Shown: positions 25,175 to 35,756 of the stretch, piece after piece
How the letters are laid out: each line of letters opens with the position of its first letter
How positions within the stretch are numbered: position 1 is the stretch's first letter
Assembly: GCF_904849725.1 (NCBI RefSeq)
Contig: NC_058520.1
Coordinates: 536,600,083 to 536,664,082 of the forward strand
Reading direction: 5' to 3'
Length of the DNA stretch: 64,000 nucleotides
DNA from: Hordeum vulgare subsp. vulgare
Taxonomy: Eukaryota > Streptophyta > Magnoliopsida > Poales > Poaceae
Notes under the pieces: generated by a model
Databases searched by the model: none
The model's input: the letters and a program-made list of their open reading frames with translations, nothing else
What the model was told of the DNA's origin: nothing
Program-made: the position numbers and the translations under genes

Positions 25175-26130
25175 CTATGGTGGACTCATATGGAACAACT
25201 TTGGGTTTATGGAAGTGGATGCACAAGCAGTATTCCCGCTTAGTACAAGTGAAGACTAGCAAAAGACTGGGAAGCGACCAACTAGAGAGCGACAACAGTC
25301 ATCAAAATGCATTGAGATTAACTAACATTGAGTGCAAGCATGAGTAGGACATAAATCACCATGAACATGAATATCATAGAGGCTATGTTGATTTTGTTTC
25401 AACTACATGCGTGAACATGCGCCAAGTCAAGCCACTTGAAACATTCAAAGGAGGATACCATCATATCATACTACATCACAGTCATCTCAAAATTCATGTT
25501 GGCAACCAAGGCAAACCATTATAAGCTCCTAGCTAATTAAGCATGGCATCAGAAACTATGATCTCTAAGTTGTCATTGCAAACATGTTTCTCTCACAACA
25601 AAGCTGAACTAGGAACAGTGAGCTAGTCATATTTATAAAAACAAAATAGATCGAGTTCATACCAGCTTTTCCAGGTCAGTCACTTCATCATATATCGTCA
25701 TTATTGCCTTTCACTTGCACGACCGAATGATGTGAACAATAATAAGAGTGCTCGTGCATTGGACTAAAGCTGGAATCTGCAGGCAAACACAAAGGAGAAG
25801 ACAAAGTAATATGGCTCTTTAACAGCTAAACAGGTATGCATGTGAGAGCCACTAAACATTGTAACCATTATCTTCCACCTTGACCCAAAGAAAAAAGAAA
25901 ACTATTTACACGGGAAAGCTCCCAACAAGCAAAAGAAAAAAAAAATCTTTTTGGGTTTTCTCAAACTAGATAGACACACGAAAAGAAAACGAGAAAAAGA
26001 AAATAAACTAGCATGGATGATAAAGTGGCAAAGTGTGAACACCGACAAACAAAGTGAAAGGATAAGCAAGAATGTAAAGTCAGTGAGAAACATGTACTCC
26101 CCCAAGCTTAGGCTTTTGGCCTAAGTTGGT
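25175..26130. other. Non-coding internal region of element C (middle)
   Basis: The 0.95-kb stretch lies between element D and the second frame of C. I see no coding domain. The frame on the - strand at 25902-26105 is hydrophobic but low in complexity. Confidence 0.55.
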
Positions 26131-27154
26131 CTACTCCCAAGGATGGTCCAGGCGATACCCAAAATCATAATGGGGGTTATACGGGAGCGCTGCAGCCACT
26201 GCCTGAATAGCTGCCTCACGGAGACGAGCAGCCTTTGCCTCCCTCTCATACTCCTCTGCCTCTCCTCTGGTTATGTAATATCTCTGTTTTACCTGAAAGT
26301 CAAAGAAGGCAGGAGCAGGAAGGGTAATATGGAAAACACGCTGCCGGTTAAATATCAAACGGTATAGGAGGGATTCATCATCCCTCTCAAGGAACTGATA
26401 GCGTGTCAAAGCGGCGTGATCAAGGAAAGCTGTATGAAGCGGGGGATCTCCTTCGCGGATGGGTACTCCAAGAAAATTTGCTATGCGAGTGGCATAGATC
26501 CCACCAAAGAAATCCCCATCATTAGCATTATTATTCAGCCTCCTTGCTATAATAGCTCCCATGTTGAAACTTTTATCACCCGTTAATGCGCTCTTAAGAA
26601 TAGTAAGGTCGGGTGCGCAGAGGTGACAATGCTCAATCTTGCCATTAATGCATCTGCCTATGAAGAGGGTAAAATAATGCAATGCAGGAAAATGAATGCT
26701 CCCCATGGTAGCCTGTGTAATATCTCTAGTTTCTCCGACAGTTATACCAAAGAAAAAAATCTATAACCAAAGATTTAGGAGGATCATTGAGACTACCCCA
26801 GATAGGTATCTTGCAAATTCTATTGAAATCCTCTAAATCCATGGTATACGATTTGTCATAGAGATCGAACAGTACAGATGTATCACGGCCAACTGAAAAT
26901 TTAAATCTACGAACAAAAGAGGCAGTGAGAGCAACATACTGTTCACATTTATCGGAGATGAATTCTTCGAGTCCGACGTTGTGAGCAAGTGTATCAAACT
27001 CGTCTTTGAAACTTGCCTCAATCATAAATTCATCAGAAGGCCATTCACATGGTTGTACCTGTGCGTTCCTCGGTTGGTAAGGATCGGGTTCTCGAATCGC
27101 AAGACGGGGACCTCTCTTGCTTGAGGAACCACCATGATAGTTTCTCCTGAACAT
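26131..27154 (-). pseudogene. Second Athila-type frame of element C, frameshifted
   Basis: The frame opens at 27154 with MFRRNYHGGSSSKRG and continues through DLEDFNRICKIPIWGS to about 26760. Coding then continues in another frame from about 26706 (SIHFPALHYFTLFIGRCING) to the stop at 26131, through ANFLGVPIREGDPP and FHITLPAPAFFDFQ. A C-terminal E/A/R-rich helix (EEYEREAKAARLREAAIQA) precedes the end. It resembles the large non-enzymatic ORF found downstream of gag in Athila relatives of grasses (the Athila ORF1-like superfamily), which is assigned from memory. Its function is unknown. The frame change near 26750 makes this copy a pseudogene. Confidence 0.7.
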
Positions 27155-27282
27155 CTTCCTTTTCTGAAATTTTCAGTGACCCAAAGGAAAAGTGAACGAG
27201 GCTCAACTAAACTTGTAGCAACTACTCCCACAAGTGCCTAGAGGCCATATTACGCATCAAAACTACTTGGGACCAGCTAAAA

Positions 27283-28769
27283 TTAGCATGCAAAGCTCAA
27301 AAACAAGGTGACCAAGGTAGCAAAAATATGCAAGTTATCAAATTCATCTATGCATAGGCTAGCAGGTTTATCAAAAGGAATATCACTCTCATCAAACCTA
27401 CACAGAGAATTTACTTCTACTACCTGTATCGGGTTATCAAGACCATGGATCTCTTCGATAGGTGGTAGATTTTTGACATCTTCATATTTAGTGCCTTTCT
27501 CTCGCATAGATTTCTTAGCTTCTTGCATATCTTCGGGACTGAGGATTAGAATACCTCTTTTCTTCGGAGTTGGCTTAGGAGGTGGTTCAGGAATAGTCCA
27601 AGCATTCTCATTGCACAAGATGTTATTCAATAGAATCTCAGCTTGTTCTACAGTTCGTTCCCTAAAAACACAACCAGCACAACTATCTAGGTGGTCTCTA
27701 GAAGCATCGGTAAGTCCATTATAGAAGATATCAAGTATTTCATTCTTCTCAAGAGGGTGATCAGGCAAAGCATTCACTAGCTGGACGAGCCTCTCCCAAG
27801 CTTGTGGGAGACTCTCTTCTTCAACTTGCGCAAAGTTGTATATTTCCTGCAAGGCAGCTTGCTTCTTATGGGCAGGGAAATATTTTTCAGAGAAGTAGTA
27901 GACCATATCCTGGGGGCTACGCACACAACCAGGAGCAAGAGAAGTGAACCAGGTCTTAGCATCATCCTTTAGCGAGAAAGGGAACAACTTGAGGATATAG
28001 TAGTGGCGGATCTTTTCCTCACTAGTGAATAGGGTGGCTATATCGTGTAGTTTGGTAAGATGGGCTACAACCGTTTCAGACTCATAACCGTGAAAAGGAT
28101 CAGATTCGACCAGAGTGATTAACTCAGGGTCGACAGAGAATTCATGATCCTTATCGGTCACAAAATAGGCGAAGTGGCAAACTTCGGGTCGTATTTCATC
28201 CTAGCGTTCAGAGATTTTTCTTTCCATTTGAGCAGTAATTTCTCAACATCATAGCTATCCTTACACGCAAGAAAATCCTCAGCTATGTCTCCCTCCATAA
28301 CATAACGTGTATCAGGCATAACAGGCAATTCAGGCATAATAGCAGGTTCTACTTCAATAGTATCAGTAGTTTCAGAAGTATCATCACATCTAGCAGCAAC
28401 TCTAGCAATTTGTGCATCAAGGAATGCACCTAGTGGCAAGGCAGTATCAGGCATAGCATCATCAGGCAAAGTAGTATCAAGCATAACATCATCAGGCAAA
28501 GTAGTATCAAGCATAGCATCATCGGGAAAAGTAGTATCAAGCATAGCATCATCAGGCAAAGTAGTATCAAGCATAGCATCATCAGGCAAAGTAGTATCAA
28601 GCATAGCATCATCAAGCACAGGCGACATATCAAGATTTCTAGCAGGAGGTGATGTCGCAAACTTAGGCATAACTGAAGGTGAATCAAGTGCAGAGCTAGA
28701 TGGTAGTTCCTTACCTGTCCTCATAGTTGAGGGCAAGACTTTAGTTCTTAGATCTATCGGATTCTTCAT
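27283..28769 (-). pseudogene. gag: Athila-type gag of element C with 30-bp tandem repeats, frameshifted
   Basis: The ATG at 28769 opens a frame (MKNPIDLRTK...) whose first third contains six copies of a ten-residue repeat, consensus DDAMLDTTLP. The frame then reads to a stop at about 28158. The gag domain continues in another frame from about 28160 with DKDHEFSVDPELITLVE, KDDAKTWFTSLAPG, SEKYFPAHKKQ and LPQAWERLVQLVNALPDHP, the hallmark of plant Gypsy Gag. A single-base frameshift therefore separates the N-terminal part from the gag domain. No zinc knuckle or protease follows. The primer-binding site lies about 50 bp upstream. Confidence 0.8.
28435..28620 (-). repeat. 30-bp tandem repeat inside gag of element C
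   Basis: About six head-to-tail copies of a 30-bp unit (core atcatcaggcaaagtagtat on the + strand) keep the reading frame. They encode repeats of DDAMLDTTLP with few changes. Confidence 0.93.
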
Positions 28770-28819
28770 AGTGACCAACAGACGTAAATCCCAAGTGACT
28801 CAGAGAATATAGCTGTGCT

Positions 28820-28837
28820 TCCCCGGCAACGGCGCCA
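28820..28837 (-). other. tRNA-Asp-type primer-binding site of element C
   Basis: The reverse complement reads TGGCGCCGTTGCCGGGGA, identical to the site of element F. It lies 11 bp inside the 5' LTR (element orientation). Confidence 0.85.
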
Positions 28838-28848
28838 TAAAAATGTCT

Positions 28849-30271
28849 TCATAACCCACAAGTATAGCGGATCACAACAATTTTCGAGGGTAGAGTATTC
28901 AACCCAAATTTATTGATTCGACTCAAGGAGAAGCGAAAGAATATTCTCAAGTATTAGCAGCTGAGTTGTCAATTCAACCACACCTCAAAGATTTAGTATC
29001 TGCAACAAAGTATCAGTAGCAAAGTAGGGTGATAGCAGCAGTAGCAACAGTAACCAGCAGCAGCAAAGTAACAGCAGTAGCAGCAGAGTAACAGTAGAAA
29101 CAGTGACAGCAGTAGCGGCAAAGTAACGTAGCAAGGACCAGTAGTAAAAGACTCGTAGGCATTGGATCGGTGATGGATGATTATGCCGGATGTGATTCAT
29201 CATGTAACACCTATAACACGGAGAGATAAGTAACTAGCTCCCGTTCGTCAATCTAATGTAGGCATGTATTCCGTATGTAGTCATACGTGCTTAGGGAAAA
29301 GAACTTGCATGACATCTATTGTCCAACCCTCCCGTGGCAGTGGGGTCCTAATGGAAACTACGGGATATTAAGGTTCCCCTTTTAATAAAGAACCGGACCA
29401 ACACATTAACACTTGGTGAATACATGAACTCCTCATACTATGGTCATCTCCGGGAGTGGTTCCAGCTATTGGCACTCCGGGGTTGCCGGGTCATAACACA
29501 CAATAGGTGACTACAACTTGCAAGATAGGATCTAAGACACACATATATTGGCGACAACATAATAGATTCAGATCTGAAATCATGGCACTCGGGCCCTAGT
29601 GACAAGCATTAAGCATGGCAAAGTAGTAGCAACATCAATCTCAGAACATAGTGGATACTAGGGATCAATCCCCGTCAAAACTAACTCGATTACATGATAG
29701 ATCTCATCCAACTCATCACCGTCCAGCAAGCCTACGATGAGATTACTCACGAACGGTGAAAAGCATCATGGAATTGGCGATGAAGGAAGGTTGATGATGG
29801 CGATGGCGACGATTTCCCCTCTCCGGAGCCCAAAACGGACTCCACATCTGCCCTCCAGATGAAGAACAGGAGGTGGCGGCGCCTCCGTATCGTAAAACGC
29901 GATGAACTCTTCTCCTTGATTTTTTTTCCAGGCGACACGGACTAAATAGAGCTGAGATTGGAGGCGGTGGAGCGTCGTGGGCTCCACAAGCCTGCCAGGC
30001 GCGGCCAGGGGGGCCGCGCGTGGTGGGCTTGTGGGCTCACAGCTCCACCCCTCCGGTTGATTCTTGCGCCAGTATTTTTCATTAATTCCAGAAAAATTCT
30101 CCGTAAATTTTCAGGTCATTCCGAGAACTTTTATTTCTACGCAAAAATAACACCATGGCAATTCTGCTGAAAACAGCGTTAGTCCGGGTTAGTTCCATTC
30201 AAATCATGCAAATTAGAGTCCAAAACAAGAGCAAAAGAGTTTGGAAAAGTAGATACGACGGAGACGTATTA
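28849..30271 (-). repeat. 5' LTR (element orientation) of Athila-type element C
   Basis: The 1423-bp copy has the same length as 13693-15115 with scattered substitutions, including outer bases changed to TCATAACCC at the left and TATTA at the right. The inverted repeat ccacaagcc...gggcttgtgg is conserved at about 29985-30033. Confidence 0.9.
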
Positions 30272-30276
30272 GGGAG

Positions 30277-31297
30277 CCACCATGGGTATCCAGACCCCGC
30301 TGATGGTTATTGGCCGGAGAGGTGTCTCGGTCATGTCTGCATGCCTCCCGAACCCGTAGGGTCTACACACTTAAGGTTCGATGACGCTAGGGTTATAGGG
30401 AATTGTTGTACGAGGTTACCGAAGGTTGTTCGGAGTCCCGTATGAGATCCTGGACGTCAGGCGGACCTCCGGAATGATCCGGAGGTAAAGATTGATATAT
30501 AGGATGGATGCGTTTGGACGCAGAAATGTTTCGGGCACCACGGGCAAAGTGTCGGGACCACCAGAAGGGTTTCGGAGGCCCACCGGGAGAGGCCACCAGC
30601 CCGAGGAGGCTACATGGGCCAAGTGTGAGAGGGGAACCAGCCCCTGGGTGGGCTGGTGCGCCCCCCACACTCATCCCATGGCGCCTAAGAGGGGGAAGTG
30701 GGGGAACCCTAACGCAGGTGGGCCTAAGGCCCACCAGGGGGTGCGCCACCCCCTCCTCCCCTCCTGACACCCACCCCTCGCCCCATCTAGGGCTGCCACA
30801 CCCCTTAGGGGTGGGAACCCTAAGGGGGGGGCGCCACCCTCCCTTCCCCCTATATATATCGGGGGTTTTGGCCATTGGAGATACGAAATTCCATCTCTCT
30901 CTCGGCGCAGCCCTATCTCTCTTCTTCCTCCTCTCCCACGGTGCTTGGCGAAGCCCTGCCGGGAGACCTTGTAGCTCCACCGCCACCACGCCGTCGTGCT
31001 GCCGGAGCTCTTCCCCAACCTCTCCCTCCTCCTTGCTGGATCAAGGTGCGGGACACGTTACCGGGCTGCATGTGTGTTGAACGCGGAGGTGTCGTGGTTC
31101 TGCACTAGATCGGAATCACACCGCGATCTGAATCGTCGCGAGTACGACTCCATCAACCGCATTCTAGCAACGCTTCCGCTTAGCGATTTTCAAAGGTATG
31201 AAGATGCAGTCACCCCTCTCTCATTGCTCGTCTCTCCATAGGAAGATCTGAATATGGCATAGGAATTTTTTTGAATTTATGCTACGTTTCCCCAATA
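30277..31297 (+). repeat. 3' LTR of Copia element A, second part
   Basis: The sequence matches 1671-2687 and ends ccccaata, followed by the target duplication gtatc (31298-31302). The open frames in it are LTR sequence, not genes. Confidence 0.93.
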
Positions 31298-31302
31298 GTA
31301 TC

Positions 31303-31570
31303 CTCGTGTGTCTTCATGTCTCCTTCCAAAGCTTCCAGGTCCCCTTTTGTCCAGAAAAAAATCATCAAAAAGTTTCGTAGCGTTTGGAGTTCGTTTGGTA
31401 CCGATTTCCTGTAAAACCAAAAAACAAGCAGAAAATAGCAAGTGACACTTACCACTTGGTTAATAGGCCAGTTCCCAAAAAATGATATCAAATAGCATAT
31501 AAAGCATCCATGATTGATAATGTAATAGCATGGAACAATAAAAAGTTATCGATACGTTGGAGACGTATCA
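31303..31570 (-). repeat. Athila-type LTR fragment G, right part
   Basis: The sequence continues from 920 and ends gttggagacgtatca, the same end as the LTR of element D. No polypurine tract follows, so 31570 is probably the outer edge of the element or of a solo LTR. Confidence 0.7.
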
Positions 31571-32540
31571 ACCACCTTCCCCCATATAATATTTTGGGAT
31601 GTCGCTTTGTGACTCAAGGGTTCTACTAAACGGTTTCCACCCTCTTACGGGGAGGGTGGCCGTGGGGGGCAGAACCATGGTGTGGGCGGTTTACTTCCAA
31701 GGGAAGTAAGATGGTGTGAATGGCTCCAATCTCTTTAGCCTTCCCATATATATGATGGGTTTGTATATCTTACCGGAGGGAGTGCATAGCTTGTTCGATA
31801 AAGACCCTCATGCTTGTTTTGGCAAGTAATGAACAACAAACAGAAATACCACATTGTGAAGTCTATACAGAAGATAAAACATGAGATTTGCCCGGGGTTG
31901 TCCTTCTCTACCAGAAACGGCGAGGGAGCCATATTTTTGGCTTGAACATCGGGTTGGTAGAACCTCGTTATGCACGGGGTTTCCATACATGTTTGTCATT
32001 TTGCGCCGATCCGTTGCTATTGGTCTTCGCGGTGGCCCAAAATGGGTTTGGAGCTATACCTCGGCGACATTATAGTAGCACCGGCTACCGTACACCCCAA
32101 CGGTTGTACCACTTTGGTGCTGCGAGACCAGTATAGAGCTAGCCGATCGCCAACCACCTTTCCTTTGCTTTAAGGCGTTCTACTTCCTCCATGCCACCAC
32201 CATACCATCTAGTTCATCATCTCAGAGGCCCATGCATTTTAGCATATATTCCTGATCAATCTCCGCTTCTTTCCCCACACTTGAAGAACCTGAAGCCGCT
32301 GCCATAACTAGGGTTTACACTTAGCAGATAAGTAATGCCAAGAACCTTTGATCTTGCTCCTTAGTGATAAGGCACAATGGAGACAAGATCTAGTAGACGA
32401 ATTCAAGGAACTCTCATTGGAGATCAAGATCGTCGACGGATTCGAGAAACCCTAAAGAGAGGGTATGAGATCTGTTCAACCTCATGATTATTATTTTTAG
32501 GAACTGTTTTTAGCAACTTTCAAGGAAAGATTAGAGATAA
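31571..32540. other. Unassigned intergenic sequence
   Basis: I see no gene, LTR or repeat domain that I can name in this 1-kb stretch. The short open frames in it carry no recognisable motif. Confidence 0.4.
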
Positions 32541-33480
32541 GGAGCTATACTTCGGCATGTTCGGTTGTTTTATTTTCTTATTTCTTTCCCGGTTTTTCTT
32601 TTCACTCTCATTTTGCTTCTTTTGTTCTTCTTCATTTTTTGTTTCTTTCAAGGTTTTCATTTTTTTTCTTTGTTTCTTTATCGATTTTCCAGTTTTTTTT
32701 CATTCCTTTGCGCTTGTTTCTTTGAATTTCTTTTTCTCTTTACTTTGGTTTCTTTTTTTAGTTTTCATCTTTTTTCATTTTTCTTTGTTTCTTTTGGTTT
32801 CCATTCTACATTTTTGTATACTTTAAGAACATTTTCTCATACACATTTTAAACCGCTTTCAAATGCTTGATTAATATTTTTTAAATATAAGATTAACATT
32901 TTCTTAATACATGGCCAACATTGTTTCACATATTTTTTCAAACGTTTGATTAACATTTTTAATACAAGATTTACATTTTTGATACATGGACAACATTTTT
33001 TTATACAAATTTAACATTTTTCAAATGCTTGATTAACATTTTCTCAAATGCAAGATTAACATTTTAATATATGATCAATATTTTTATATATACATGAAAA
33101 AAAATCAAATACTTTATTTCCATTTGTAAATACAATTTTATTTTTTGAATATAATACAAGATTTTTTTTTAATACATGGTCAACATTTTTCTATACATAT
33201 TTAACATTTTTGACAGCTTGATTAATATTTTTCATACTTGTTTAACATTTTTTTTCAAATACTTGATTGGCATTTAAAAAAATACATGATCAACATTTTT
33301 CACTCACATTGTATATTTTTTGTATACATAAGAAACATTTCCTTGTACACATTTAATATTTTGAAATGCTTGGTTAACATTTTTTCCGTTTGTTTTATGT
33401 AGAATATTTGGAAGTATAAGCGAAATTAAATAAAAAAACGAAATAAAAAAAGTGAAAGGAAAACAAAGAAACGAGGCCGT
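32541..33480. repeat. AT-rich, low-complexity segment with degenerate short repeats
   Basis: A T-rich part (about 32560-32800, words tttctttt and gtttcttt) is followed by many diverged copies of words such as gattaacatttt, acatggtcaacattttt and tcaaatgcttgatt (32820-33380). An A-rich end follows (33415-33475). The T-rich and A-rich ends could pair, as in fold-back or Mutator-type non-autonomous elements, but I found no clear inverted repeat ends. The phenylalanine-rich frames in it are not genes. Confidence 0.55.
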
Positions 33481-33551
33481 GGCCCCTCCCTTGCGCCTGG
33501 GCCTGCCCATCAGGTGCTTCCCTAGCGCGAGGCTTCCCTACATCTTGCAAC

Positions 33552-33728
33552 TGTTAGAGTTTAATTAATTATGTAATTAATTAAGTTAATCCCTACTTGT
33601 AACCGCACGCACGATGCGGGAACCGACGTATGCGGGAACCGTCTTTCCCTGACATATAAAGTTCATCATCAAGAATAAAGTTGACAGTTGTTTCCATTTA
33701 CATCTCTCTCTCATTTTCAGTCACAACA
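33552..33728 (+). repeat. 5' LTR of Copia element I
   Basis: It begins TGTTAGAG and ends TCACAACA, and contains a TATA-like gacatataaag at 33650-33660. The sequence just after it (cgttataagcac) is in the place of the primer-binding site. Confidence 0.95.
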
Positions 33729-33789
33729 CGTTATAAGCACTGCTTCTTCCAGAGTGCCTTCGACGAGAAGAGATCAACAGAAAGAAAAG

Positions 33790-34910
33790 GTAGGATGCCT
33801 CGTTCAATGCCGACGAACCTTCATCGCCTGCTGCAGAACGACGTCCGTCGTCGCCGCCTTGCTGCTCTCCACCGCAGGTTCGGAGAGCGCCGCCGCTTCG
33901 ACGGTCGACGCCATGGAGCGGGTCGCTACATCGGCCGCCGCCACGGCGCCGGTGGCTACCGAGCGATCCGTCACGGCCTGGGCACCCGCTCCCTGAGCGG
34001 TGCGAATCCAGCAGTTGGCGCCGAGTCTCGCGCCCCGCTCGCACTGGATGCCCTCGGCTGGCTCCTCGCTGGCCCTGCCCCGCCGATGCTCGGGGCCGAC
34101 GCGGCACAGGGAGCGCCGCCGCCGGGCTTTTGGTGCTCTGCCCATGGATGGGTAGTTTGCCCACTCCACGGGTACGAAGCCGTCGCCACCGTGGACTCCG
34201 TAGAGCAGACCCCCGTCACCATCTTCTAGGTCGGCTCTACCAGCGCCACCGGGCCACGCCTCCCGTCTCCGACCCCCGCGGTTGTCGAGATGGGGAGCGG
34301 TTCCTCCGCCCCCGCGCCGACCGGCGCCTCCACCTTCGCGTTCGGCGCCTCCGCCCCCGCGCCGACCGGCGCCTCCGCCTGTGCGTCCGTGCTCGTGCCA
34401 ACCGGCGCCTCCACCTTCACGTTCGGCGCCTCCGCCCCCGCGCCGACCAGCGCCTCCGCCTCCGCGCCCGTGCCCCGCGCCGGCGCCTGCGCCTCGGGAT
34501 TTGGCTACGCTGCCCGCAGTTTTTCCTGCACGGCGGCCGTCGACGCCATCGCGCCCGCGGCGCCGGCTGCGCACCCACGCCTGCGCCTGCAGCCTGCAGC
34601 GCTGGCTTCGCCCCCGCGCCGGCGCCTGCCGTCCCCGACGTCGGCGACCCCTCCGACGCGCCGCCGGCTGATGCCCTTCGGCCTCGCGGCGGCGGGCTCT
34701 CCGTCGAGCAGCCGCGCCCCGCGCGCTGGCTCCTGGAGCCCGGCTGCCCTGGGGCTCGCGAACGGCGCCTCGCCTGGCTCTCTGCACCCGGGCAGGTCTT
34801 CCGACGAAGAGGAGGACGTGCGCGGCGGAGGCACACTCGTCGGTCACCGGTGAAAGCTGCGCTGCAGCACGGGCGGCTCTCCCTGGCGCACTAGCTGTTC
34901 TGGCTCTGGT
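33790..34910. other. GC-rich segment in the leader of element I, possible captured sequence
   Basis: About 1.1 kb of very GC-rich sequence lies between the 5' LTR and gag, whereas the rest of the element is AT-rich. It is open over long stretches on both strands, which is expected at this composition, so neither frame is called as a gene. One + frame (34290-34853) repeats SAPAPTGAST and FGASAPAPT and ends in an acidic SSDEEEDVRGG. A degenerate cgcctccgcccc repeat lies at 34305-34470. It may be a captured gene piece, but I cannot name a source. Confidence 0.5.
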
Positions 34911-35756
34911 GACTGCTAGCACGGTCGGTGCAGCACGGTGAATGCTAGCTGAGCGCTGCCTTATCCTCTCGGTGTCTAAATAGATGCATGTGTACTGCGG
35001 TGTTGGAAATATCTAGTAGAGCACACTTGGTCTAGCAGTAGTATACTAGTACTATTTGATATCTGTTTTAGGTTAATTTCCAGTAGCATCAACAGTAGAT
35101 ATAGCAGTAGACTAATCCCTGTTTTAGATCCTGCTTAATTCCTGTTTTAATTTCTGTAGAGTACTTTGTATTCCAGCATATATGTGATGTAATATATATT
35201 TCTATGTTTGCTACATGTTGAGATTTATTACCCGTATTATTTGTAATTGAGATTTTAAATTTCTTGCAAATAAAAATCAACCCCTCGTCTTAATTGAGCT
35301 TTTGGCTTAATACGAGCACGAGTTGATATGCAAAATTTCAAAGTGTTTTTCTTTCAAATTGATGTTTTGGGACCACACGGTAGTGAGTTGATCTACTGCA
35401 TAGTAGATTATCGCCACTACGATTAAGCCTACATTCTATCATATTGATATGATGATTGCTTAATATTGTGCCCTCCCATACATTTTATTAAGTTATGACA
35501 TAAGGTATTAGAAACATGAGTATCTACTGATTTTATCAGATTATACTCTCTAGTTCTGAGAGACGGACCCCGAATTTTCTTTTGGGGCGTATCTACAATG
35601 TGTCAAACTTAACAATTTGAAAGTCACACTAATGATTTCAAGCCCATTTCTTGAAGTTAACATTAATTTTGCAACGTTCAATACAACGTAACCATAAAGG
35701 TTTTTATTTACCACGGTGTAAATCAATAATCTCTGGTTTACCCATGCAGGTAACTA
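34911..35756. other. AT-rich part of the leader of element I
   Basis: No coding sequence is seen between the GC-rich segment and the gag start. The stretch has ordinary AT-rich composition. Confidence 0.5.

Larger units (their letters stand above)
13693..30271 (-). mobile_element. Athila-type retrotransposon C, gag-bearing but without pol
   Basis: The two LTRs are each exactly 1423 bp (13693-15115 and 28849-30271), and the target duplication gggag (13688-13692, 30272-30276) is perfect. In the - orientation the order is LTR, tRNA-Asp primer-binding site (28820-28837), gag, a second Athila-type frame, a long non-coding part split by element D, a polypurine tract (complement of 15116-15128), and LTR. 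No protease, reverse transcriptase or integrase is present, so the family probably depended on enzymes supplied by relatives. The right-hand outer base reads TATTA where TATCA is expected. Confidence 0.9.
921..31297 (+). mobile_element. BARE/Angela-type Copia retrotransposon A, heavily interrupted
   Basis: The outer limits are a 5' LTR at 921-2687 and a 3' LTR in two pieces (12943-13692 and 30277-31297), of 1767 and 1771 bp. A perfect 5-bp target duplication gtatc lies at 916-920 and 31298-31302. The primer-binding site lies at 2689-2701, a polypurine tract at 12931-12942, and the reverse transcriptase/RNase H end of pol at 12028-12910. Gag, protease, integrase and the front of the reverse transcriptase are missing. 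In their place are elements B and F and a deletion scar. Element C interrupts the 3' LTR. In the first 165 bp the two LTRs differ at about six positions by my hand count. Confidence 0.9.

Noticed and set aside
32557..32870. Phenylalanine-rich frames that look like membrane proteins
   Set aside because: They are translations of poly-T-rich low-complexity DNA.
33804..34922. A 372-residue frame on the - strand in the leader of Copia element I
   Set aside because: It is R/G/A-rich, opposite to other open frames of the same GC-rich block, and has no recognisable motif. Composition explains it.
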